The position numbers and the translations under genes were made by a program. A stretch of DNA of 64,000 bases from Acuticoccus sp965213555 (GTDB lineage: Bacteria; Pseudomonadota; Alphaproteobacteria; Rhizobiales; Amorphaceae): assembly GCF_965213555.1 (NCBI RefSeq), contig NZ_OZ243890.1, positions 2,046,001 through 2,110,000 on the forward strand, read 5' to 3'. This document shows positions 36,671 to 44,553 of this stretch, piece after piece (within the stretch, counting starts at the first letter, position 1; each line of letters starts with the position of its first letter). The notes under the pieces were generated by a model. The model worked only from the letters and a program-made list of their open reading frames with translations, did not search any database and was not told where the DNA came from.

Positions 36671-38494
36671 TCAATCGTCCGCGAGCTGCAGGCGGTGGAA
36701 GCGAGCGTAGAGTCCGTCCGCGGCGACGAGCTCGGCGTGGGTGCCCACCTCGGCGACGCGTCCTGCGTCGAGGACGATGATGGTGCGCGCGGCGCGCACC
36801 GTGGACAGGCGGTGGGCGATGACGAGGGTCGTCCGCCCCGCCGACAGGCGCGACAGCGCAGCGCGGACGACTGCCTCGGACTCCGCGTCGAGCGCCGAGG
36901 TCGCCTCGTCGAGGAGGAGGATCGGTGCGTCTTTGACAAACGCGCGGGCCAGCGCGATGCGCTGCCTCTCGCCACCGGAGAAGTTGCCGCCGCGCTCCCC
37001 CGCCGGCGCGTCGTAGCCGAGCGGGCGGCTCGTGATGAAGTCGTGCGCCCCGGCTGCTCGCGCCGCAGCCTCGATCTCCCCCTCTGAGGCGCCGGGGCGG
37101 CCGAGCGCGATGTTCGCCGCGACGGTGTCGTTGAACAGGATCACGTCCTGCGAGACGACCGCGATGCGCTCGCGAAGGCTGTCGATGGTGAGGTCCGCGA
37201 CGTCCTCGCCCGCAACGAGAACGCGGCCGGCCGTCGGATCGTAGAGCCGCGGGATGAGGTTGAACACGGTGGACTTGCCCGCCCCGCTGCGCCCGACGAT
37301 GGCCGTCGTCGCGCCCTCGGGCGCCTCGAACGAGACGGTGAAGAGCGCCGGCGCGGCGGCCGCGTAGGCGAAGCTCACTCCGTCGAAGCGCACCGCACCC
37401 GAGGCGAACGTCGCGGAGCGCGCGCCGGGCCGGTCGCGCACCGTGGGAGCGGTGTCGAGCACCGCGTAGTACCGACCGAGCGCCGCCAACCCCTCCTGGA
37501 CGAGGGCGTTCAGGTTGCCGAGCGCGCGCAACGGCTGCGCAGCGATGAGGAGCGCTCCGAGGAAGCCGGTGAACTCGCCGATCGTCGCGTGCCCGGCGAG
37601 GATGCGCCAGCCGATGACGAGGAGGATGACGGTGACGGCGAGGCCGCCGAGCGCCTCCATGATGGGGTCCACCCGCCCCCGCTGCAGCGCCGCCTTGAGG
37701 CGCAGGCCGCGCAGCGCCTCGAACGCGCGGTCCGCCCGGGTGCCGAGGTAACCCTCCAGCCGATACGTCTTGACCATGCGCGCCGCGCCGAAGGTCTCGG
37801 TGGTGAGGCTCGCCATCGCCCCTGTGCGCTCCTGCGTGGAGCGCGACACGCGCCGCAGCCTCCGTCCGATCCGCGTCACGGGGACCAGCGCCAGCGGCAG
37901 GATCACGGCGGCGATCAGCGACAGCACCCAGTCGAGGTAGATCATGGTGGCGAACAGCGCGAGGATGGTCAGCCCGTCGCGCACCAGCACCGCCACGACC
38001 CGTGCGAGGGCGTTCCTCATGTAGTTGAGATCGGTCGTGAAGCGCTGCGTCCAAGCGCCGGGGCTCTCGCGGCCGATCTGGGCGAGGTCGGCGGCCACCA
38101 GGTGCCGGTAGAGCCGCTGCTGCATGTCGGTCTCGACGCGCGTCACCACGCGTTGGGTGAGGGCGACCTGTGCGTAGGTGAACGCGCCCTTCGCGCATGC
38201 GGCAGCGAGGATCAGCCACGGCAGCACCGTGATCGCCCACGGGTCCTTCTCGGAGAAGGCGGTGAACGCCCAGTTGATGATGAGCGGGTAGAGGCTGGTG
38301 GACGCGGCGACGAAGCCGATGGCGCCCAGCGCCAGAACCAGCCGCCCCCGGTGCTGCCGCACATGCTCGCGCCACAGCCGTCGCACCAGCGGCATGGACT
38401 CGGCCGCAGGAAGGGGCCGCGCTCCCGCCTGCGTGGGCCTTCGCGGCGCAGCAACGGCGATGGGCTCTGCGATGATCCGCTCCGGCCGGTTCAT
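36671..38494 (-). CDS. ABC transporter, fused permease and ATPase (MsbA-like exporter)
   Basis: 607 aa half-transporter. Six membrane segments lie in about residues 45-330. The nucleotide-binding domain has Walker A GRSGAGKST (about 402), signature SGGERQRIALARAF (about 505), Walker B ILLLDEATSALD and the H-loop VIAHRLSTV. The layout matches MsbA/lipid A-core flippases. There is no N-terminal C39 or CLD domain, so it is not an evident type I secretion ATPase for the convergent RTX protein. I chose ATG 38494; GTG 38521 would add nine residues. Confidence 0.87.
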   Translation of the reverse strand: MNRPERIIAEPIAVAAPRRPTQAGARPLPAAESMPLVRRLWREHVRQHRGRLVLALGAIGFVAASTSLYPLIINWAFTAFSEKDPWAITVLPWLILAAACAKGAFTYAQVALTQRVVTRVETDMQQRLYRHLVAADLAQIGRESPGAWTQRFTTDLNYMRNALARVVAVLVRDGLTILALFATMIYLDWVLSLIAAVILPLALVPVTRIGRRLRRVSRSTQERTGAMASLTTETFGAARMVKTYRLEGYLGTRADRAFEALRGLRLKAALQRGRVDPIMEALGGLAVTVILLVIGWRILAGHATIGEFTGFLGALLIAAQPLRALGNLNALVQEGLAALGRYYAVLDTAPTVRDRPGARSATFASGAVRFDGVSFAYAAAAPALFTVSFEAPEGATTAIVGRSGAGKSTVFNLIPRLYDPTAGRVLVAGEDVADLTIDSLRERIAVVSQDVILFNDTVAANIALGRPGASEGEIEAAARAAGAHDFITSRPLGYDAPAGERGGNFSGGERQRIALARAFVKDAPILLLDEATSALDAESEAVVRAALSRLSAGRTTLVIAHRLSTVRAARTIIVLDAGRVAEVGTHAELVAADGLYARFHRLQLADD

Positions 38495-38624
38495 CGCACC
38501 AACGTCGCCGCCGCGGGCCACACTTCATCCTGCACCATGCGTCCGCATACCTTATTCATCCTTCCGAGGGAGGTGCGACGATCGGTACCAAAGGGTGGCT
38601 ACGGGCTTCGCGTTAACTTCTGGG

Positions 38625-38653
38625 TTGCGCATCCTGATGCAGCTCACTAAATT
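38625..38653 (+). promoter_or_regulatory. Weak candidate promoter before the 34-residue membrane peptide
   Basis: TTGCGC (38625-38630), a 17-base spacer and TAAATT (38648-38653). It stands about 54 bases before the small gene, in the most AT-rich part of the 375-base stretch 38495-38869. Apart from the small gene I see nothing else in that stretch. Confidence 0.35.
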
Positions 38654-38706
38654 GCGGAGCTGCGTCGAGGCGATTGACGGTAACAGTCACACCTTGGGAG
38701 GACGCG

Positions 38707-38811
38707 ATGTCGAAGGTTCGCTCGTTGACGTTGAATGGTCGTGGAACGGGTCTCTTGACGCTGTCCGCTGCGATGGCGTTCGTCCTTGCGATCTGCTTGG
38801 GCCTCGTCTGA
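38707..38811 (+). CDS. 34-residue membrane peptide
   Basis: ATG 38707 is preceded by GGGAGGACGCG, a good ribosome-binding site. The product has a basic N-terminus (MSKVRSLTLNGRGTG) followed by a single hydrophobic helix to the C-terminus (LTLSAAMAFVLAICLGLV). It lies alone between the divergent ABC gene and the convergent serB. I do not recognise a family. Short one-span peptides like this often bind and modulate a membrane complex, but nothing here shows which. Confidence 0.5.
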   Translation: MSKVRSLTLNGRGTGLLTLSAAMAFVLAICLGLV

Positions 38812-38869
38812 GACCACAGCGGCGGCACCGCCCGCCGCTCGACATGACGCTGGCTTACGCATGATCGCG

Positions 38870-39790
38870 TCAGATGGGCGCAGCTGCGCCAACCAAGTTC
38901 GGGCTTGGCTCCGGGCATGACGGATCGCGGCGGTCATCCGGCACGATCCCCATGGCGAGGAGCACGCTCGTGAGGTCGCCGTGGCGCACGACGCCGTCGG
39001 CCACCTCACGCAGCACCGGCTTGGCACGATGGGCGATCCCCAGGCCAGCAGCGGTCACCATCGCGTAGTCGTTGGCGCCGTCGCCAATTGCGATGGCGTC
39101 GGTCGGCGCGATGCCGAGCGCCTCGCACTCGGCGAGGAGGCGGTCGCGCTTGGCGTCCGCGCCGAGGATCGGATGCTCCACCTCGCCGGTAAGGAGGCCG
39201 TCCTCCACCACAAGGCGGTTCGCATAGGCGCGGTCCATCCCGAGGCGCGCGGCCACCGGCTCAGCGAACTGAAGGAAGCCTCCGGACACCAGGACGGTGC
39301 GCATTCCGTGCGCCTTCGCGCCAGCAACGAGCGTGGCGGCGCCCCGCGAGGCTGTGATGGTACCTGCCAAGAGCTCGTCGATCGCGGCCGCGGGGACGCC
39401 CTTCAACAGCGCCACGCGCTCGGTGAGCGCGGCAGCGAAGTCGAGCTCGCCACGCATGGCGCGGTCGGTGATCGCGGCAACCTCAGCCCTCAGCCCTCGG
39501 ACCGCGGCGAGCTCGTCGATGCACTCCTGCTCGATCATCGTGGAGTCCATGTCCGCCATCAGAAGGTGCTTGCGCCGTCCCTCGGCAGGCTGGACGAAGG
39601 CATCGAGCCCGGCCTCGTCGGCCAGGGCGAGGGCCTTCGCTCGCACGTCCTCGCGCACGCCACGCACGTGGAGGTCCATGGCGCAGGGGCCGAGGCGCTC
39701 GGCCCGGTGCGCGGACAACGCGGCCACCAACGGCGCCGCCCCCATCGGGTCGAGCGGCCCTGGAGCGACCAGCGTCACGAGGAGTTCCAT
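38870..39790 (-). CDS. serB: Phosphoserine phosphatase
   Basis: 306 aa, last step of serine synthesis. An N-terminal ACT-like region (about 1-75) precedes the HAD core: motif I MADMDSTMI (about 80, nucleophile Asp), motif II VSGGF (about 175) and motif III GDGANDYAM (about 240). I chose ATG 39790; another ATG at 39802 is possible. The start codon overlaps that of miaA on the opposite strand within CCATGG, so each promoter must lie inside the other gene or the starts are mutually exclusive. Confidence 0.93.
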   Translation of the reverse strand: MELLVTLVAPGPLDPMGAAPLVAALSAHRAERLGPCAMDLHVRGVREDVRAKALALADEAGLDAFVQPAEGRRKHLLMADMDSTMIEQECIDELAAVRGLRAEVAAITDRAMRGELDFAAALTERVALLKGVPAAAIDELLAGTITASRGAATLVAGAKAHGMRTVLVSGGFLQFAEPVAARLGMDRAYANRLVVEDGLLTGEVEHPILGADAKRDRLLAECEALGIAPTDAIAIGDGANDYAMVTAAGLGIAHRAKPVLREVADGVVRHGDLTSVLLAMGIVPDDRRDPSCPEPSPNLVGAAAPI

Positions 39791-40682
39791 GGCGATCGTC
39801 ATCGCCGGTCCCACGGCCTCCGGCAAGTCCCGCCTCGCGCTCGCCCTCGCCGAACGGCGCGACGGCGTCATCATCAACGCCGACGCCATGCAGGTCTACC
39901 GCGACCTCAGGGTGCTGACCGCGCGGCCGACGCCGGCCGACGAGGCGCGCGCGCCGCACGCGCTCTACGGCCACGTGGATGCGGCGACGGCGCACGCGGT
40001 GGCGCGCTTCGTCAGCGAGGCGGCGACCGCCATCGCGGACGCGCGCAGGGTGGGACGCGTGCCCATCGTGGTCGGCGGCACGGGGCTCTACCTGGCAGCG
40101 CTCACCGAGGGGTTGGCCGCGGTCCCGCATGTGCCGAGCGCGGTGCGCGAACGGTGGCGGGAGGCGCAGGCGAGGGCGGGCGCGGCTGCGTTGCACGCCG
40201 AGCTCGCCCGGCGCGACCCCGCCATGGCAGCGCGGCTGCAGCCCACCGATCCACAGCGCGTGGTGCGGGCGCTGGAGGTCGTCGACGGCACGGGCCGCTC
40301 GCTGTCGGCGTGGCAGGAGGACCGCGGGCCCGCGGTGCTCCCGCTCGGTGCCGACGTCGTGGCGCTCGTCCTAACGCCCGATCGCACGAGCATCCGCGCG
40401 GCCATCGCGGCGCGCGTCGACGCCATGATACAGGCGGGCGCGTTGGACGAGGCGTCTGCGCTCGCAGGCCGTGACCTCGATTCGCGGCTGCCAGCCATGA
40501 AGGCCATCGGCGTCGCCCTCCTCGCCGCGGCGGCGGCCGGCCGAACGCCCCTCGCAGAGGCGGTCGAGCGCGTCGTCACCCAGACGCGCCAGTACGCCAA
40601 GCGGCAGGACACGTGGTTTCGCCACCGCTTCGCGCACTGGAGAAGGGCGGCAACGCCGGAGGAGGCAGAGGCGCTCCATTGA
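39789..40682 (+). CDS. miaA: tRNA dimethylallyltransferase
   Basis: 297 aa. The P-loop GPTASGKS is at residue 7, followed by DAMQVYRDL (substrate Asp), VGGTGLYL (about 98) and the C-terminal TRQYAKRQDTWFR. It prenylates A37 of tRNAs reading UNN codons. GAGGAG lies just before ATG 39789. It is divergent from serB with overlapping start codons; the serB-miaA-ilvI-ilvH neighbourhood is common in alphaproteobacteria. Confidence 0.94.
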   Translation: MAIVIAGPTASGKSRLALALAERRDGVIINADAMQVYRDLRVLTARPTPADEARAPHALYGHVDAATAHAVARFVSEAATAIADARRVGRVPIVVGGTGLYLAALTEGLAAVPHVPSAVRERWREAQARAGAAALHAELARRDPAMAARLQPTDPQRVVRALEVVDGTGRSLSAWQEDRGPAVLPLGADVVALVLTPDRTSIRAAIAARVDAMIQAGALDEASALAGRDLDSRLPAMKAIGVALLAAAAAGRTPLAEAVERVVTQTRQYAKRQDTWFRHRFAHWRRAATPEEAEALH

Positions 40683-40715
40683 GCTGCCGGGCAACGGGGC
40701 GAGCCCGACCGAGCG

Positions 40716-41342
40716 CTAGCCGAGGTACCCGGCTGGGCGTGCGCCTTCTGGGCGATCGCTGGGCTTGTCGCTGCGTCCGACCACCATGCGCTCCAGCGTC
40801 GGGTCGCGCTTGCCGAAGTGGTGGACGAGGGCGATCACGATGTGGGCGACGATGAACGAGGCGAAGGTCCAACCGAGCGCGACGTGGACCCAGCCGACGA
40901 GGCTTGCGAGCCCCTCGTTGGGGGTGCCGCCCTCGGGGATGAGCGTGACCCCCCAGACGGTCAGTCCATGGCCGAGCGAGATGAGCAGGATGAACCCGAG
41001 GAACGGGACTGCGATCAAAAGGGCGTAGAGCACGACCTGCCCCACCGTCGCGCTGAACCGCTCGAACGGGGGTCCCTCGTGGGGCGGCCGATGATGGTAG
41101 CTGCTCGCTGCCCACAGGACCCTCAGCACGCCCAGGGTCAGGATGGTGAACCCCATCGAGAAGTGCGTGGAGAAGAGCAGGCGCTCGAGGGGCGTGTCGG
41201 GAGCGAAGGCATGCAGCGCCGCGGTCGTGAGCTGGTACACGATCAGGATCGCCAGCATCCAGTGGAAGTCTCTGGAGACGATGCCGTAGCGTTCCGGCGT
41301 GTCGACGAGTGGGCTCGCGCTCGCGTGGGCGGTATCGGTCAT
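40716..41342 (-). CDS. Cytochrome b561-type membrane protein
   Basis: 208 aa with four predicted membrane helices (about residues 29-49, 62-80, 100-122 and 148-170). Haem-ligand His are expected in RDFHWMLAILIVYQ, STHFSMGF and VHVALGWTFASFIVAHIVIALVHH. The family transfers electrons from quinol or exports superoxide electrons. It converges on miaA and is divergent from the ilv leader, with which it shares 180 bases of upstream sequence. Confidence 0.87.
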   Translation of the reverse strand: MTDTAHASASPLVDTPERYGIVSRDFHWMLAILIVYQLTTAALHAFAPDTPLERLLFSTHFSMGFTILTLGVLRVLWAASSYHHRPPHEGPPFERFSATVGQVVLYALLIAVPFLGFILLISLGHGLTVWGVTLIPEGGTPNEGLASLVGWVHVALGWTFASFIVAHIVIALVHHFGKRDPTLERMVVGRSDKPSDRPEGARPAGYLG

Positions 41343-41468
41343 GGCGGATCTCCGGCTTGGCCGCTTCGGCAGGCATGGCGCGGCAACACCGGCTTAGGTT
41401 CGCCGTCGGGGACGATTAAGGTCGCCTCGCGACGCTCCGCCGCGGGTTCCGAGGTGGGCGTCGCAGTT

Positions 41469-41490
41469 CCTTGCGCCGCGCGGCGCAAGG
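41469..41490. promoter_or_regulatory. Perfect 22-base palindrome between cytochrome b561 and the ilv leader
   Basis: CCTTGCGCCG-CG-CGGCGCAAGG is fully self-complementary. It lies 33 bases before the leader-peptide start and 127 bases before the b561 start. It could be an operator for a dimeric regulator or an RNA hairpin at the start of the ilv transcript. No regulator gene is adjacent. Confidence 0.45.
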
Positions 41491-41522
41491 TGGTACCGCC
41501 TTGAGGCGACATCGGAGCAACA

Positions 41523-41567
41523 ATGGCACAGCTTCTCATCGTAGGCGGGCGCACCACCGGGGTCTGA
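41523..41567 (+). CDS. ilv leader peptide (attenuator)
   Basis: A 14-residue peptide, MAQLLIVGGRTTGV, with GGAG eight bases before its ATG. The run Leu-Leu-Ile-Val plus the final Val places codons for the three branched-chain amino acids where a stalled ribosome would control the RNA structures that follow. This is the classic attenuation layout for acetolactate synthase operons. Confidence 0.85.
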   Translation: MAQLLIVGGRTTGV

Positions 41568-41606
41568 GGCAGGCCCAGGAACGGTGGTGCGCGAAGCATG
41601 GGTCCC
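41549..41606 (+). promoter_or_regulatory. Attenuator stems of the ilvI leader
   Basis: The last leader codons (GCGCACCACCG, 41549-41559) pair perfectly with CGGTGGTGCGC (41582-41592) to give an 11-bp pause/anti-antiterminator stem. The segment GGCCCA (41572-41577) between them can instead pair with TGGGTC (41599-41604), which would break the terminator. A ribosome stalled on Leu/Ile/Val codons would therefore favour read-through; this is inference from the pairing. Confidence 0.7.
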
Positions 41607-41623
41607 ATTCGGGGCCCTTTTTT
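41600..41623 (+). terminator. Rho-independent attenuator terminator upstream of ilvI
   Basis: GGGTCCC (41600-41606), loop ATTC, GGGGCCC (41611-41617), then six T (41618-41623). It is the only clear hairpin-plus-T-run in the window. It lies 62 bases before the ilvI start. Confidence 0.85.
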
Positions 41624-41684
41624 GTTGCCCGCCGTCAGGGTGGGCGTCACACGCCAGGACGGCGAAGACGGGACGGGTAGGGGC

Positions 41685-43466
41685 ATGGACGAGCGGAACA
41701 CCGGACGGATGAGCGGCGCGCAGATGGTCATCGAGGCGCTGAGGGACCACGGCGTCGACACCATCTTCGGCTACCCCGGCGGCGCGGTGCTGCCGATCTA
41801 CGACGAGATCTTCCAGCAGGAGGACGTGCGCCACATCCTGGTGCGGCACGAGCAGGGCGCTGGGCACATGGCGGAGGGCTACGCCCGCTCCACCGGCCGC
41901 CCCGGCGTCGTCCTTGTTACCTCGGGTCCGGGTGCCACGAACGTCGTCACCGCGCTCACCGACGCGCTGATGGACTCGGTGCCGATGGTCTGCATCACCG
42001 GTCAGGTGCCGACGCACCTCATCGGCTCCGACGCCTTCCAGGAGTGCGACACGGTGGGCATCACCCGCCCTTGCACCAAGCACAACTACTTGGTGCGCCG
42101 GGTGGAGGACCTGCCGCGGGTGCTGTCCGAGGCGTTCTACGTCGCCACCACCGGCCGCCCGGGCCCGGTGGTCGTCGACATCCCGAAGGACGTGCAGATC
42201 GCCACCGGCCGCTACGACCCGCCGCGGAGCGCCCGACACAAGACGTACCAGCCCAGGATCAAGCCGGAGATGGAGGGCATCCGCCAGGCGGTGGCCCTGA
42301 TGAAGGCCGCCTCGCGGCCGATCCTCTACACCGGCGGCGGGCTGATAAACTCGGGTCCGTCGGCCTCGCACCACCTGCGCGAGCTGGCCGACCTCACCGG
42401 CTTCCCGGTGACGTCCACGCTGATGGGTCTCGGCGCGCTGCCCTCCACTCACCCCTCGTGGCTCGGCATGCTCGGCATGCACGGCACCTACGAGGCGAAC
42501 CTTGCCATGCACGGGTGCGACCTCATGGTGTGCATCGGCGCGCGCTTCGACGACCGCATCACCGGGCGCATCGACGCCTTCTCGCCGGGCTCACGCAAGA
42601 TCCACGTCGACATCGACCCGTCCTCGATCAACAAGAACGTCCACGTCGACCTGCCCATCATCGGCGACGCGGCCCATGCGCTCGAGGACATGGTGCGGGT
42701 GTGGTCCCAGTCCGGCCCCCACGACCGGGACCGGCTCGCGCCCTGGTGGGCGGACATCGAGGGGTGGCGCGGCAGGAGGTCGCTCGCCTACACGACCCGC
42801 CCCGACGTCATCATGCCCCAGGAGTCCGTGGAGCGGCTGTACGAGCTGACCAAGCATCGCGACGCCTACGTCACCACGGACGTCGGCCAGCACCAGATGT
42901 GGGCAGCGCAGTTCTATGGCTTCGACAAGCCGAACCGGTGGATGACGTCGGGCGGGCTCGGCACCATGGGCTACGGGCTCCCGGCGGCGATCGGCACGCA
43001 GATCGCGCACCCCGACGCGCTCGTCCTGTGCATCTGCGGCGACGCGTCCATCCAGATGAACATCCAGGAGCTCGGCACCGCCATGCAGTACGGCCTGCCG
43101 GTCAAGGTGTTCATCCTCAACAACCAGCACATGGGGATGGTGCGCCAGTGGCAGCAGCTCAACCACGGCAACCGCATCTCGCACTCCTACTCCGACGCGC
43201 TGCCCGACTTCGAGCTGCTCGCCAAGGCCTACGGCGTGAAGGGCATGAGCGTCGACCACCCTGGCGAGCTCGACGCCGCGATCGAAGGGATGATCGAGCA
43301 TCCGGGGCCCGTCCTGATGGACTGCCGCGTCGCGAACCTTGCCAACTGCTTCCCGATGATCCCGTCCGGCCGAGCACATAACGAGATCCTGCTCGCCTCG
43401 CAGGACGACCTGCAGGCCGAGCAGGTGGAGGATGCGCTGGAGGACGTCGGCCGCGCGCTCGTCTGA
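41685..43466 (+). CDS. ilvI: Acetolactate synthase large (catalytic) subunit
   Basis: 593 aa. It is the first committed enzyme of Val/Leu/Ile synthesis. It has FGYPGGAVLPIYDE (about residue 28), the catalytic Glu in VRHEQGAGHMAEGYAR (about 58), the FAD-binding middle domain and GDASIQMNIQE (about 453) with the Mg-TPP Asn in NNQHMGMVRQW. ATG 41685 follows a weak GTAGGGGC site. It is controlled by the leader attenuator upstream. Its regulatory subunit ilvH is not adjacent but lies 1.2 kb downstream beyond two antisense genes. Confidence 0.95.
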   Translation: MDERNTGRMSGAQMVIEALRDHGVDTIFGYPGGAVLPIYDEIFQQEDVRHILVRHEQGAGHMAEGYARSTGRPGVVLVTSGPGATNVVTALTDALMDSVPMVCITGQVPTHLIGSDAFQECDTVGITRPCTKHNYLVRRVEDLPRVLSEAFYVATTGRPGPVVVDIPKDVQIATGRYDPPRSARHKTYQPRIKPEMEGIRQAVALMKAASRPILYTGGGLINSGPSASHHLRELADLTGFPVTSTLMGLGALPSTHPSWLGMLGMHGTYEANLAMHGCDLMVCIGARFDDRITGRIDAFSPGSRKIHVDIDPSSINKNVHVDLPIIGDAAHALEDMVRVWSQSGPHDRDRLAPWWADIEGWRGRRSLAYTTRPDVIMPQESVERLYELTKHRDAYVTTDVGQHQMWAAQFYGFDKPNRWMTSGGLGTMGYGLPAAIGTQIAHPDALVLCICGDASIQMNIQELGTAMQYGLPVKVFILNNQHMGMVRQWQQLNHGNRISHSYSDALPDFELLAKAYGVKGMSVDHPGELDAAIEGMIEHPGPVLMDCRVANLANCFPMIPSGRAHNEILLASQDDLQAEQVEDALEDVGRALV

Positions 43467-43711
43467 GGATCGTCTGCACGCCCGATCGTCACGCATCGGG
43501 CATGGTAAGCCGGCAGCGCGGGGTCTCGCGCGATCGTCGCCGCGCTGGCTGGCTCGGAGGGACGCTTCGCGACGCAAGAGTTCCGCCACGGATTGGCTGG
43601 GCTGCCACTCGTGACGACCCCGCCCTCGTCCTGGTCCAACGCATCGAGGGCGCGGCCAAGCCCGGCAACCGCCGAACGTACCCGCGCCCTCGTCGCTTCA
43701 ATCGAGGTGCT

Positions 43712-43738
43712 GATGCCGAACGGCAAGCGTTCGGCATC
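43712..43738. terminator. Perfect hairpin downstream of ilvI and of the antisense exported protein
   Basis: An 11-bp stem GATGCCGAACG / CGTTCGGCATC with loop GCAAG (43712-43722 and 43728-43738). It lies 28 bases after the stop of the antisense gene at 43766 and 246 bases after ilvI. No T-run follows on either strand. The rest of the 299-base stretch 43467-43765 holds nothing that I can support. Confidence 0.5.
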
Positions 43739-43765
43739 GTGACGCCGAGTGCTGCGTCAGTTCCG

Positions 43766-44143
43766 TTACTGAGCTGCCGGGGTCTGCGGCTGCAGTCGGT
43801 CGGTGTCGGTCTCCTCCACGATCTCCTGCACGTCGCCCGGGGTGTCGATGGTGTTCTCGTCCCTGTCGAGCGGGGTGCTCGCCGCCGCGCCGGTGCCAAG
43901 GCCCGTGCCGATGCCGGTGCCGACGACGGGCACGTCGAGCGTGGTGTCCGTTCCCGCCTGGGGTTGCAAGCGATCGGTGTCGGTCTCGTCCACCGTCTCC
44001 TGGACATCGCCCGGCGTGTCGATGGTGTTCTCGGCCTCATTGACCGCAGTGGACGGGACAGGGTCCCTCGGCGTCGTCTGCGCCGCCGCACTCACGACGG
44101 CGAGCGAGCCGGCAGCAGCGGCGATCAGGATGGCTCGAAGCAT
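43766..44143 (-). CDS. Small exported protein with two 25-residue acidic repeats
   Basis: 125 aa; GAGGAG lies seven bases before ATG 44143. The signal peptide covers residues 1-21 (cleavage after AAA or AQ). The mature part has two near-identical units starting ENTIDTPGDVQE and ending ETDTDRLQPQ (about residues 38-62 and 96-120), joined by a Gly/Thr linker. No known domain; likely a disordered periplasmic or secreted protein. It is antisense to, and between, ilvI and ilvH, and is related in style to the next gene. Confidence 0.7.
   Translation of the reverse strand: MLRAILIAAAAGSLAVVSAAAQTTPRDPVPSTAVNEAENTIDTPGDVQETVDETDTDRLQPQAGTDTTLDVPVVGTGIGTGLGTGAAASTPLDRDENTIDTPGDVQEIVEETDTDRLQPQTPAAQ
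43786..44032 (-). repeat. Two-copy 73-bp direct repeat (offset 174 bp) inside the exported-protein gene
   Basis: Copies run at about 43786-43858 and 43960-44032, differing at a handful of positions. They encode the repeated ENTIDTPGDVQE...DRLQPQ units, so an in-frame internal duplication is the simplest origin. Confidence 0.75.
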
Positions 44144-44268
44144 AGATATCTCCTCAACTCCGGGCAGGTAACTCGGCTTACTGGCCTCCGGTTCCGGATC
44201 GTGCGTGCCCATGCGTCACGGAACACGGGCCGCGCGGTACCGGCCCGTCGTCTCGCGGTGCGAGCCGG

Positions 44269-44553
44269 CTACTGCGACGGCCCAACGCGGTTGGTGTTGG
44301 TCTCGCTGGTCTCAGCCGGGTCGCTCGAGCCGACCGGGTCGCTGGTCGTGGCACCAGGGTCCGTCTGCGTGTCTCCGGCCACGGTGTTGCCGCCGGGGAT
44401 GACGGCGTCGAGCGCGGTCGTGCCCTGGCCTTCACCGGCTTGCGTACGGTTGGTGTCGGTCTCCGTCGTGACGACGGGCCGGTCGGCCTGGGCCAGCGCC
44501 GTCCCGGCGGACAGGACGAATGCAGCGGCAAGAAGGAAAGCGGTGCGGGCCAT
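44269..44553 (-). CDS. Small exported Thr/Asp-rich protein
   Basis: 94 aa; AAGGAG lies eight bases before ATG 44553. The signal peptide is residues 1-21 (cleavage after ALA). The mature part is low complexity, with ETDTNRTQAGEGQ near the start and SETNTNRVGPSQ at the end, echoing the ETDTDRLQPQ units of the gene downstream of it. I do not recognise a family. The two are probably diverged paralogues in a minus-strand pair. Confidence 0.65.
   Translation of the reverse strand: MARTAFLLAAAFVLSAGTALAQADRPVVTTETDTNRTQAGEGQGTTALDAVIPGGNTVAGDTQTDPGATTSDPVGSSDPAETSETNTNRVGPSQ

Noticed and set aside
36671..38494. Dedicated type I secretion ATPase for the RTX protein
   Set aside because: It is convergent, has MsbA-like architecture without a C39/CLD domain, and has no HlyD partner.
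35112..38528. A 1138-codon open frame on the minus strand running through the RTX and ABC genes
   Set aside because: It is antisense to the beta-helix gene and in a shifted frame of the ABC gene, is Arg/Ala/His-rich with no recognisable domain, and is explained by high GC depleting stop codons.
43229..43726. A 165-codon minus-strand gene starting in the ilvI-ilvH gap
   Set aside because: Most of it is antisense to the conserved ilvI C-terminus, it has no ribosome-binding site, and its start falls inside a hairpin.
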